NCBI GenBank assembly: GCA_963696675.1 | Contig: CAVOLM010000029.1 | Location: 40,057-104,056, forward strand | Source: DATBVX01 sp963696675 | GTDB lineage: Bacteria > Pseudomonadota > Gammaproteobacteria > Steroidobacterales > Steroidobacteraceae | DNA: 64,000 nucleotides | Direction of reading: 5' to 3' | Part shown: positions 19,776-28,429 of the stretch, in pieces | Layout: each line of letters begins with the position of its first letter | Position numbering within the stretch: the stretch's first letter is position 1 | Made by a program: the position numbers and the translations under genes | The notes under the pieces: model-generated | Seen by the model: only the letters and a program-made list of their open reading frames with translations | Databases searched by the model: none | Told to the model about the DNA's origin: nothing

Positions 19776-19912
19776 TGGTATCTCGATCTTTGAGCCGAGA
19801 TAATAATACCAGTTAGATACCACTAATGCGAGACTGGCCTATTGAACTGCGAGATTCGGCTTAAAAAGCCAGTAACTGACTGGGTTCATGAACAGTGGTA
19901 TTTAAGTGGTCT
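19776..19912. promoter_or_regulatory. Cluster of TGGTAT half-sites, candidate GntR operators
   Basis: Five TGGT(A/C)T hexamers occur upstream of gntR. One is on the plus strand at 19776-19781. Two are on the minus strand at 19806-19811 and 19817-19822, spaced 11 bp start to start. Two are on the plus strand at 19896-19901 and 19907-19912 (TGGTCT), again 11 bp apart. The same 11-bp tandem spacing on opposite strands is unlikely to be chance. Assignment to the neighbouring GntR protein is inference. Confidence 0.5.
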
Positions 19913-20975
19913 GTCCGGTCGAGGCAGGTGCGCGGGCAGTCGAGCCGCGCACCACGAGCTCAGGACTGAAGCCGTGGCTGCGCCCGGTGAAGTTGTGCGA
20001 GCCGAGTGCATTGGGGCGCAGCTCCGAAATCAATAGCAGCGTCGCGGTACGCGCGATCTCTTCGGTCGCCTGGCGTGCCGTCGTCAGCGCCGGCCAGGAC
20101 TGGCGCGAGAACGGACTGTCCTCGAAGCCGGCAATCGAGAGCTGGTTTGGGACGTCGAGCCCCATAGAGCGCGCCGCCACCAGAGCGCCGGCCGCGATTT
20201 CATCGTTGGAGCCAAAGATCGCGGTCGGGCGCCGCGACAGGGACAAGAGCTTGCGCGTGCCGCGAAAGCCGTCATCGAACGAATAGTCGCCCGGGAGCTC
20301 GAGCGACTCATCGGGCGTGATCCCATAGCGCTCCAGCGCGAGCCGGTATCCTTTGTAGCGCTCGAAGCTGGAGAGGTGCGCCGTGCCGCCCCACAGGAAC
20401 CCGATCCGCTCGTGACCCAGCTGGATGAGATGCTCGGTGATCGCGTATGCAGCGTCACGATCGTCGACGTAGACGCACGGGAAGCCGTCCTTGGGATCTT
20501 CGGCGGCAGAGATGATGCGCACGAAATGCACGCCGTTGGCGCTGAGGAACTGGAGCAGCTCGGGACGTTCCGACATCGGCGGTGCGAGGATCAATCCTGC
20601 GAGTCGTGAACGTCGCACGAGATCGAGAAGCTCCTCCGCGATCTGGGGCGAAGCGGCATTGCACGGGTGAATCTGCAGGCCGAAACCGGTCGTACGGCAC
20701 GCCGCGAGCACACCGCTTTGCACGCTGATCACGTAGTACGGATTCGGGTTGTCATACGCGAGGCCGATCGCGTAGGTCTTGGCGCTGCGCAGATTCCGGG
20801 CGGAGATGTCGGGGTGATACTTGAGCTCGGAGATCACCTCGAGCACGCGGTTGCGCGTGCGCTCGCGCACCGATGGCTCGTTGTTGATGACCCGGGAGAC
20901 GGTCTTCGGTGAGACCTTCGATCGCTTGGCAACGTCCGTGATCGTCGCTTTGCGCACCCTCAATACCCTTCTCAA
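19902..20975 (-). CDS. LacI-family transcriptional regulator, probable GlcNAc regulon repressor
   Basis: 357 aa. The N-terminal DNA-binding motif TITDVAKRSKVSPKTVSRV is followed by the hinge YHPDISARNLRS and a periplasmic-binding-protein-like effector domain (GLAYDNPNPYYV, FSANDE-type segment GSNDEIAAGALVAARSMGL, PFSRQSWPALTTARQ). It sits between gntR and the nagP-type permease on the same strand. A perfect 16-bp palindrome of LacI-operator type lies in the nagP/glk divergent region (22615-22630) and is its best candidate site. The start could also be a few codons downstream at the residue before KATITDV. Confidence 0.88.
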   Translation of the reverse strand: MRRVLRVRKATITDVAKRSKVSPKTVSRVINNEPSVRERTRNRVLEVISELKYHPDISARNLRSAKTYAIGLAYDNPNPYYVISVQSGVLAACRTTGFGLQIHPCNAASPQIAEELLDLVRRSRLAGLILAPPMSERPELLQFLSANGVHFVRIISAAEDPKDGFPCVYVDDRDAAYAITEHLIQLGHERIGFLWGGTAHLSSFERYKGYRLALERYGITPDESLELPGDYSFDDGFRGTRKLLSLSRRPTAIFGSNDEIAAGALVAARSMGLDVPNQLSIAGFEDSPFSRQSWPALTTARQATEEIARTATLLLISELRPNALGSHNFTGRSHGFSPELVVRGSTARAPASTGQTT

Positions 20976-21045
20976 CGAGCCTGTGCGCTACCTTTTATCA
21001 CAGCCCGAGTGTTTGTCGTTCCAATCGTGCGCTCCGGAACTGCTC

Positions 21046-22377
21046 TCAGGTGCCGGCCCGCTGCAAGGTGGAGCTGCCTTTCGAGGCCGACAGGGCCAGT
21101 CCCGCGCGATGACCCCTGAGTCCGAAGTACAGAATGTAGAGGTAGCAGGGCACCGTAATGGCGAGAAATACCGCCTGAAAGTTGAAGTGATCCTTAAGGT
21201 GCGCAAACAGGTTGGGGAGGATCGCGCCACCTGCGATGCCCATGATCAGGATCGCCGAGCCTCTTTCGGTGAACCGGCCGAGGCTGCGGATCGAGAGCGG
21301 GAAGATCGCGGGCCACATCAGCGCATTGGCCAGCCCGAGCGCCGCGACGAAGCCCACTGACACGTACCCCGACGTGAGGAAGGCGGCCACCGCGAACAAC
21401 ACGCCAAGTATCGCCGAGATGCTGAGCGCCTGCTGTTGCGAGATGTAGCGCGGAATTGCGATCACGCCGGCGACGTAGCCAAAGAGCATCGCGGTGAGCG
21501 TGAGTGCGGTGAAGTACTTGGTCTGATCGGTGGGGATGTGAAATCCCTTGCCATAAGTGCCAATCGCATCCCCGGCCAGCACTTCGACGCCGACGTAGAC
21601 AAAGATGCACAACGCGCCGAGCCAGAGGTGCGGAAACTGAAACAGGCTCCGCCTCGATTCGCCGCCGCCCTGTGCGCCTTGGGCGTTCGCCTCTGCGGCG
21701 CGAATCTCCGGCAGAGGCGATCGCACGATCCAGATCGCCAGCAGCACCAACAGGCTCGCGAGCACGAGATAGGGCGTGTACACCTTGGCCGCGAACTCAT
21801 TGAGAATTGCGTCCTTGAGCTGCGGGCTCGCCGCCGCGCTCACGCGTGCTTCAAGCTGATCGATGCCCTGCAGTACCAGCGCGCCGAGCACGATCGGGCT
21901 GAGGATGCCCGCCACTTTGTTGCAGATTCCCATGATGCTGATGCGACGCGCGGCGCTGTCGATCGGACCGAGGATGCTGATGTAGGGATTCGATGCGGTC
22001 TGCAGCAGCGCAAGCCCCGAACCGATGATGAACAGGCCGGTGAGCGCGAGCGGGTAGTGCCGCTGCGTCGCATACGTGCCGAACACGTAGCTGCCGACTG
22101 CCATCACGAGGAGCCCGAGCGCCATGCCTTTCTTCATGCCGGTGCGCTCGAGGATCCACGAGGAGGGGAGCGCCAGAAAAAAATACGCCATGTAGAAGGC
22201 GGTCGTGACGAGGAACGCCTTGGCGTCCGTGTCCAGATCGAAGGCGAGTTTTACGAAAGTGATGAGCGGCCCGTTGATCCAGGTGACGAACCCGAACACG
22301 AAGAACAGCACACCGATCGTGACGATCGAAGCAACGTATGCCCGCTCGGGCTGTTGCGACGCTGGAGCGTTCGGCAT
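21046..22377 (-). CDS. nagP: Sugar MFS permease of the FucP/NagP family
   Basis: A 443-aa, 12-helix major-facilitator protein: FFVFGFVTWINGPLITFVK in helix 1, SSWILERTGMKKGMALGLL between helices 2 and 3, QTASNPYISILGP in helix 4 and GSAILIMGIAGGAILP late. These are typical of the fucose/GlcNAc:H+ symporter group. Its position between the nag regulators and a glucokinase-family kinase, with nagA and the deaminase nearby, supports GlcNAc as substrate (inference). The ATG is at 22377 and the gene is divergent from glk. Confidence 0.86.
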   Translation of the reverse strand: MPNAPASQQPERAYVASIVTIGVLFFVFGFVTWINGPLITFVKLAFDLDTDAKAFLVTTAFYMAYFFLALPSSWILERTGMKKGMALGLLVMAVGSYVFGTYATQRHYPLALTGLFIIGSGLALLQTASNPYISILGPIDSAARRISIMGICNKVAGILSPIVLGALVLQGIDQLEARVSAAASPQLKDAILNEFAAKVYTPYLVLASLLVLLAIWIVRSPLPEIRAAEANAQGAQGGGESRRSLFQFPHLWLGALCIFVYVGVEVLAGDAIGTYGKGFHIPTDQTKYFTALTLTAMLFGYVAGVIAIPRYISQQQALSISAILGVLFAVAAFLTSGYVSVGFVAALGLANALMWPAIFPLSIRSLGRFTERGSAILIMGIAGGAILPNLFAHLKDHFNFQAVFLAITVPCYLYILYFGLRGHRAGLALSASKGSSTLQRAGT

Positions 22378-22678
22378 GGTTTCAATACTCCCCGTTTGCT
22401 GTTGATTTTGCAGTAGTTCAGGGCTCAGGAGCAGCGACCTGTCAACGTTGTCAATTCCGTTCAGGATTGCTCCTCGACGCTACTTGGCTCGCCCGATCGT
22501 GATCGCAGAGCAACAACACGAAACAACGCAGAATCGGCTTTCAAAGGCTGAAAAACAGCTGTTTCGAGTCCACGATTTCCACCCGTTGCGACAGGCACAC
22601 GAAACTACGACAGCTTGACATCGATGTCAAAACTGGCATACGGTCGGCGCCACGGTTCGATCTCACGGGTCTCGATTC
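22378..22678. promoter_or_regulatory. Divergent nagP/glk control region
   Basis: A 301-nt gap with no gene. It contains the perfect palindrome at 22615-22630 and a weaker CAACGTTG-centred site at 22443-22450, inside CTGTCAACGTTGTCAAT. It is more AT-rich than its surroundings, with AAAAACAGC-type tracts near 22550, as expected of a regulatory region for two divergent transcripts. Confidence 0.5.
22615..22630. promoter_or_regulatory. Perfect palindrome, candidate LacI-family operator
   Basis: TTGACATCGATGTCAA is fully self-complementary over 16 bp with the central CG step typical of LacI-family operators. It lies 49 nt before the glk start, and its left half is also a consensus -35 hexamer (TTGACA). 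Binding there would block the promoter. The LacI protein at 19902-20975 is the likely partner. Confidence 0.6.
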
Positions 22679-23767
22679 GTGTTTGGGGCGAGCACCTTGG
22701 CGGGCAAAGTCGCATCGATTCTGGCGACCGATATCGGCGGCACGTACGCGCGGCTCGCGCTCGTGGAGCCAGGTGAACGCGCGGCCCGTCGGCCGATAGT
22801 CAGCCGTTTCCAGCAGTACGCGTGCGCGGACTATCCCAGTCTCAGCGCGATATTCAGCGATTTTCTTTCTGGCGCCGATGGCGCCGCCGTCCGTTGCGCA
22901 ACCATCGCGAGCGCCGGCTTTCCGGTCGGCGACACGATGCTGCAATCGAATCTTCCCTGGCCGGTGTCGCTCAAGGAGCTGCGCGAGCGTTTCGGATTTC
23001 GCGATCTGACGCTCATCAACGATTTCGCGGCCATCGCATACGGCACGCAGTTTCTCTCGCCGAAGGATACGACGCTGCTCAGCGGCGCCAACACCAAGCG
23101 AGAAGCGGGACCGACGCTGGTGATGGGTCCGGGAACCGGTCTCGGCGCCGCGGTGCTCGTTCCGCGCGAAGACCATCCGATGGTACTGAGCACCGAAGCA
23201 GGGCAGGTGGCGTTCGCGCCCACCACCGATCTCGAGATTGAAATCCTCAAGGTCCTGCGCTCGCGCATGACGCATGTGTCGAACGAGAACATCGTCTCCG
23301 GCCCGGGACTCGTCAATCTGCACACGGCGCTGGGCGTCGTGAACTCGGAGCGAACGCTGTATCGCACGCCGGCGGAGATCACGTCCGCGGCACTCGACGA
23401 TGGCGAGCCCATGGCCAAGCAGGCACTCGATGTGTTCTGCGGGGCGATGGGCAGCGTGGCGGGACTCCTGACTCTCTTGTACGGCGCGCATGGCGGCGTG
23501 TTTCTCGCCGGCGGCGTGCTGCCACGGATCAAGGGCTATCTGCTCAAGAGCAGCTTCATGGAGCGCTTTGTCGGGACCAGCCCGATGCGCAGCCTCCTGG
23601 AACAGATTCCGGTGCACCTCATCGAGCACGGCCAACTCGGCGTGCTCGGTGCGGCGAGCTGGTTCGTGGACACCCATCCGGGAGGAGTGAAACAGACGTG
23701 GGAATTACCTTGCGGGCGAGCTGAAACACAGAGGGCGGTCGGGGCAGCGGTGCCCGCAGGCCGGTAG
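22679..23767 (+). CDS. glk: Glucokinase-family hexokinase (probable GlcNAc/glucose kinase)
   Basis: 362 aa of the bacterial glucokinase (Glk) family, not ROK. It has the ATP site ILATDIGGTYARLAL, LINDFAAIAYG with the catalytic Asp, MGPGTGLGAAVLVP, STEAGQVAFAP and GVFLAGGVLPRIKGYL. It phosphorylates glucose or, in GlcNAc clusters of this kind, GlcNAc at C6, supplying NagA. The GTG start at 22679 gives a 10-residue extension before the conserved core; a later start is possible. The C-terminal tail after SWFVDTHPGG is basic and non-conserved, so the real stop may be earlier if there is an indel. Confidence 0.82.
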   Translation: MFGASTLAGKVASILATDIGGTYARLALVEPGERAARRPIVSRFQQYACADYPSLSAIFSDFLSGADGAAVRCATIASAGFPVGDTMLQSNLPWPVSLKELRERFGFRDLTLINDFAAIAYGTQFLSPKDTTLLSGANTKREAGPTLVMGPGTGLGAAVLVPREDHPMVLSTEAGQVAFAPTTDLEIEILKVLRSRMTHVSNENIVSGPGLVNLHTALGVVNSERTLYRTPAEITSAALDDGEPMAKQALDVFCGAMGSVAGLLTLLYGAHGGVFLAGGVLPRIKGYLLKSSFMERFVGTSPMRSLLEQIPVHLIEHGQLGVLGAASWFVDTHPGGVKQTWELPCGRAETQRAVGAAVPAGR

Positions 23768-23799
23768 AGCTACTGGTAACCAATGAATAGGGGGAGTGT

Positions 23800-26542
23800 A
23801 TGAGTTCCAGCAGATCAATCTCGAGGGACATCAAGCAGATCCTGTATGGATCCGCGGTGGTCGCGCCGGACTGGGCAGCGCGGGCTATCGCGCATGCGCA
23901 GGCTACGGCGCTCGAGGTCGAAGAAGTCGTCGTGACAGGCATCCGCTACAGCTTGCAGCAGTCCATCGAGACCAAGCGCAACGCGGACGGTGTGGTCGAT
24001 GTGCTCACGGCCGAAGACGTCGGCAAGTTTCCCGACAAGAACCTCGCCGAAGCGCTTGCAGCGCGTTCCCGGGCGTCACGGTCAATCGCGAGTTTGGCGA
24101 GGGTGAGCGCATCAATATCCGCGGCACCGACTTCCGCCTCACCAAGACACTGCTCAACGGGCATTCGCTCTCGACTGCCGACTGGTTCATTCTCGACCAG
24201 CTCAATACGACGCGCAGCTTCAACTACCTGCTGCTGCCTGCGGACATCATCGGGCAGACGATCGTCTACAAGACCACGCAGGCGGATCTCGAAGAAGGCG
24301 GCGTCGGCGGCACGGTTGATGTGAAGACACGCAATCCTCTCGACCTCGAGCCTCTTGACGATGTACGCGCGCCTCGAAGCTGCGTACACGGATCTTGCCG
24401 ACGAGACCGATCCGAATGCCGGCGCGCTCTTCAGCTGGAAGAACAGCTCCGAGACCCTCGGATTCCTGGTCGCCGGCGTGTACCAGGATCGCAATATCCG
24501 TCGTGACGGCGTCGAGACCTTCGGCTACATGCCAGTCGATATCAACCCGAGTCCGACCGTCGTCAACAACGTGATGGCACCGACATTGATCGGATCGGCG
24601 CTGTTCCAGCAGGAGCGCAAGCGCACTGGCGGCAATTTCGCCTTCCAGTTCAGGCCGAGCGACAGCCTCGCGTTCAACCTGACGGGCCTGTACTCGAAGT
24701 TCGATGCTGACAACATCAACGAGAACTTCATCGCGTGGGGCCAGCGCGCTATCAACAACGGCGGCACGCTCACCAACGCGACCGTGGTGGACGGCGTCGC
24801 AGTCGCGGGGCGGGTCTCCTCGCTCAACAACGGTACCCAGGACTTCGGTGTTGTATATGACGCGATCGATCGGTTCGCACATTCGGAGTCGCGCAACATC
24901 GACCTGTTGACTGACTTCACGCCGGGCGAAGACTGGAAGCTGAGCTTGCGCGTGGGATACACCGACGCCGAGGGCAACACCGACAGTCAGCCGTTCGTCG
25001 AGTTCGGCGCACCGGCCGTATTCGACTACGACCTGCGTGGTCGTGCGCCGTCGGTGACCTACGTGGCCAATGGCAACGGCGTCGCCGTCGATCCGACCAA
25101 TCCAGACAGTCTGCAGTTCATCTTCGGATCGCTTCACCAGATCCTGAACGAGGATGATGAGACCTACGGATACATCGACGCTGAGCGTGCGTTGGACATG
25201 GGCGTGTTCAAGGGAGTGAAGTTCGGCGCCAAGTACACCGATCACAATCGCGAGCTGACCTTCAACGCGACCACCTACGGCGGGTTCTTTAATCCGTTCC
25301 TCAACGCGGCGAACCCGATCCCATCGGCTTGCCAGCCGGTGCCGTGCGCCGCGTCGAATTTCGCCGGCGGCCTGACGCCGGGGGACTTCCTCGAGAACGT
25401 CAGCGGTCCCGCGACGGTCGATCAGTACTGGCAGGTTAACAGGAGCGCTGTCGAGAGCATCCTGTTCCAGCAGCTCGACATCTCGACCGCGGCCGGCGCA
25501 GGACGTGTCTACTACCCGCAGCAGAACTTCTCGGTCAACGAGAAGACCTACGGCGGTTACATCATGGGCGACTTCGAAGGCGGGGGCTGGCGTGGAAACG
25601 TCGGCGTGCGCGTCGTGCGCACGGAGCAGGAGTCGAACGGCAACCTGATCACCAACGATCCCAATGCGATCCAGAACCCGTTCGGAAATTACATTCCGAT
25701 CAGCGTCGATCGTTCGTACACCGATACGCTCCCCAGTCTCAACATGGCGTACAACATGACCGACGACATCCTCCTGCGTTTCTCCCTGGGACGTGTGATG
25801 ACGCGGCCGGACTACAACGAGATCGCACCGCGTACGAGCCTGAACCCGGGCTCGTTGAGCGGCACTTCGGGCAATCCCGAGCTCGATCCTTTCCGCGCCA
25901 ACCAGGCGGACCTGTCGATCGAGTGGTATCCGGGTGCCGGCAGAATCTTCGGCGCCGCCTTGTTCTACAAGGACGTCAAGTCCTTCATCACGGACAAGCC
26001 GGTCACGGAGTTCTTCAACGTGCAATCGGCCACCTCGCCGAGCCTGCAGTGCACGCCGGTGAGCGCGAATGTGTTCAACTGCCCGTTCCTCATCAATCAG
26101 CGCACCAATGGCGGTGGCGGAACCATGGAAGGCTTCGAGCTGCAGCTGACGCAGCCGATCTGGGGTGGATTCGGCGTGCAGGGCAACTACACGTTTACCG
26201 ATGCCGAAGCGGACAACGGCGATCCTCTGCCCGGCGCGTCTAAGGATACGTTCAACCTGACGGGCTACTTCGAGAACAAGTGGGCGAGCGCTCGTCTGGC
26301 CTACACCTACCGTTCCGAGTTCTTCGTGACCTTCGACAGGACCACTCCGCTTAACCAGGATGCCCTGTCCTCGCTCGACACGTCCGTCGTAGTCAATGTC
26401 ATGCCGAGCCTGGCGTTGACCTTTGACGCGATCAACATGACCGACGAGAAAATCGACGCAGTTCGCCGGTACCACGGACCAGCCGCGTGCTATCTACGAC
26501 AACGGCCGGACCTACTACGCCGGTGTGCGCGTGAAGTTCTGA
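23800..26542 (+). CDS. TonB-dependent receptor of the GlcNAc/chitooligosaccharide cluster
   Basis: About 910 aa in four frames. It has an N-terminal export region (ARAIAHAQA) and a TonB-box-like EVEEVVVTGIR. The plug continues with AEDVGKFPDKNLAEAL, then after a shift near 24065 with GERINIRGTDFRLTKTLLNG and LPADIIGQTIVYKT. After a second shift near 24355 the barrel runs uninterrupted for about 2.1 kb (GRVMTRPDYNEIAPRTSL, NPELDPFRANQADLSIEWY). A last shift near 26460 gives the proper C-terminus NGRTYYAGVRVKF, ending in Phe, at 26542. This TonB-receptor type is common in carbohydrate-utilisation loci of Caulobacter and xanthomonads. It follows glk by 32 nt and is probably co-transcribed and energised by TonB for uptake of chitin-derived sugars. 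Confidence 0.87.
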
Positions 26543-26555
26543 ACCTGCAAGTTCG

Positions 26556-26594
26556 ATTCCCTCTCCCCAGCAACGGGGAGGGGGAATCTTCTTT
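26556..26594 (+). terminator. Strong hairpin terminator after the TonB receptor
   Basis: ATTCCCTCTCCCC (26556-26568), a 6-nt loop and GGGGAGGGGGAAT (26575-26587) form a 13-bp stem with one mismatch, followed by the T-rich CTTCTTTC. It begins 14 nt after the receptor stop and lies between convergent genes, so it could stop both transcripts. Confidence 0.7.
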
Positions 26595-26627
26595 CAGCTG
26601 CTCGGGTCGTCGGGCCCTGAGCGCGGC

Positions 26628-28328
26628 TCAATCGTAGGTATAGGCGGCCATGATGCGGCGAAGCGCAGGCAGGAACGGCTGCAAGTGTTGCGCGTAGTGT
26701 CGATGCCGGTTGATCGAACGGTCGTTGAGTTTCTCAGTGACCTGCGCGTAACTCGGCGTCGGTGCGTGGCGCCGGTTGTCGTGAAAGGCAACGCACGACT
26801 CCTCGAACGGCAGGCCGACATACTCGAGCAAGCGGCGCGTTTCCTCGCGCTGATTCGCAACGAACGATTCGTACTTCAGCACGTGAGCCTGCACCGGAAG
26901 CTCGCGCCGGTAGTGCTCGACCAGGTCGAACACCGCCGCGAGGTGATGCACGATGTCCTCGATGCGGTAGCCGCAATTGAATCCGTGGGTGAGGTTATTC
27001 GCCAGCACGGAAACACACACATCGAGCGGATGACGCACGACGTGCACGATGCGCGCGTTCGGGAAGCTCATTCGCAGCAGCGGCAGCCAGATCTCGTTGA
27101 ACGGCATCTTGTCGGTGAAAAACGCCTTGCCAGGTTCGAGCAAGCCATACTGCTCCGCGCGCGCGAGGTAGAAATCGCGAAACAGCGTCGCGGCGAAGCG
27201 ATTGTCGGCCGTAAACGTGCGGGTGAGATTCTCCGGGAAGGGTTCGGGGCCCGGGAACAAGAGGTTGGCGAGCCGGCGGATATCCCCCATGAACGAGAGT
27301 TCGCCGCCCGCGAGCACGCGCGAATGGCTCGACAGCACCTGTTCGATCATGGTCGTGCCCGAACGCGGAAAGCCAACGATGAAGATCGGCTGGGGCGAGT
27401 CGCTGCGTTCTTGAGTCGACGGCAGCAGATCGAAGCGGGAACGCACGAAGAATTCCTTGAGGCGCGCGAAGAAGGTTTCCACCGCCGGCGCGTTGTAGCT
27501 GAGCCCACCACCCTGGGCAGCAAGTTTTTTCTTGCCGTCCACAAAGTCGCGCCATGCCTCCTCGAAACGCCCCAGCCGATCGTAGAGTCGGCCCCGCTCG
27601 AGCAGTGCATCGCCGTTGAGCGTCGGCTCGTGTTCGAGGATTGCGAGCGCTTCACCGGCGCGGCCCTGGCGCGAAAAATAGCTGGCGCGCAGCAGCTTCA
27701 CGGCGTCGATGGAGGAAGCCGCCTCGGCACGATCGAGCAATTCCTGCGCGTGCTTCAGATCGCCGCGCAGTTCGTAGAGCTTCGACCAGTGCCCGAGTGT
27801 GAGCAGATTCCCCGGCGAGCGCGCGTCGGCGTGCGCAAAGCAAGCGTCGGCTTCCTCGAGCTTGCCCTGGTTCATGAGGCTGATCGCAAGATTCGTCAGA
27901 AAAGCGGCGTTCTCACCGCCGAGCTCGAGCGCACGTCGAAAGTGCCATTCGCCAGAAGGCAGATCGTTCGACTCGGAGAGCAAGGTGCCGAAGAGACCGT
28001 GCGCTTCGGCGTTGCGTGGGTTCATACGAAGTGCCGTCCGCGCCACCTGGTCCGCCTCGGTGCGCCGGCCCGTCGCATACAACAGTCGGACAAGATCGTT
28101 GTAGGCCCAGTCAGCCCGCGGATCGATCTCGAGGACACTTTGCAGCGTTTGCATTGCGCGCGCCGCTTCTCCCAGGCGTTGCTGGGCAAGAAAGCGGATT
28201 TCGAGGGCCTGCGTGTCGCGCGCGTTCGACCGGAGTCGTTCGTCCGCGGCCGCGATGGCTGCGCGCAAGTCCCCGCGCGCAAGCGCGTCGCGGCCGCGAA
28301 CGACGCTCGGATGCGGTGCATCGGTCAT
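26628..28328 (-). CDS. TPR-repeat sulfotransferase family protein
   Basis: The N-terminal half (about residues 10-260) consists of tetratricopeptide-like repeats (ALARGDLRAAIAAADERL, GRRTEADQVARTALRMNP, MNQGKLEEADACFAHADA). The C-terminal half is a PAPS-dependent sulfotransferase: the 5'-phosphosulfate loop FIVGFPRSGTTMIEQVLSSH and the 3'-phosphate motif ARIVHVVRHPLDVCVSVL. I use the ATG at 28328; a GTG at 28391 would add 21 residues. Proteins of this architecture often accompany TonB receptors of the type found just upstream. It is convergent with the receptor and divergent from the GH20 gene. The acceptor is unknown, and a sulfated glycan or peptide is only a guess. Confidence 0.83.
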   Translation of the reverse strand: MTDAPHPSVVRGRDALARGDLRAAIAAADERLRSNARDTQALEIRFLAQQRLGEAARAMQTLQSVLEIDPRADWAYNDLVRLLYATGRRTEADQVARTALRMNPRNAEAHGLFGTLLSESNDLPSGEWHFRRALELGGENAAFLTNLAISLMNQGKLEEADACFAHADARSPGNLLTLGHWSKLYELRGDLKHAQELLDRAEAASSIDAVKLLRASYFSRQGRAGEALAILEHEPTLNGDALLERGRLYDRLGRFEEAWRDFVDGKKKLAAQGGGLSYNAPAVETFFARLKEFFVRSRFDLLPSTQERSDSPQPIFIVGFPRSGTTMIEQVLSSHSRVLAGGELSFMGDIRRLANLLFPGPEPFPENLTRTFTADNRFAATLFRDFYLARAEQYGLLEPGKAFFTDKMPFNEIWLPLLRMSFPNARIVHVVRHPLDVCVSVLANNLTHGFNCGYRIEDIVHHLAAVFDLVEHYRRELPVQAHVLKYESFVANQREETRRLLEYVGLPFEESCVAFHDNRRHAPTPSYAQVTEKLNDRSINRHRHYAQHLQPFLPALRRIMAAYTYD

Positions 28329-28429
28329 GGGAAAAGCTGGTGCGGCGGGAACGGCATAGATGATGCGCGCTATGGTGCCCGTTTCACGCACGCTTGTTTA
28401 GTGCCGGGCCGAGGGAGCGCGGCGCACTA

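Noticed and set aside
24247..26475. A 742-codon open frame on the minus strand opposite the TonB receptor.
   Set aside because: It mirrors the receptor gene codon for codon in a high-GC sequence. The product is Arg/Val/Glu-rich without domains, and the plus-strand protein is clearly a receptor.
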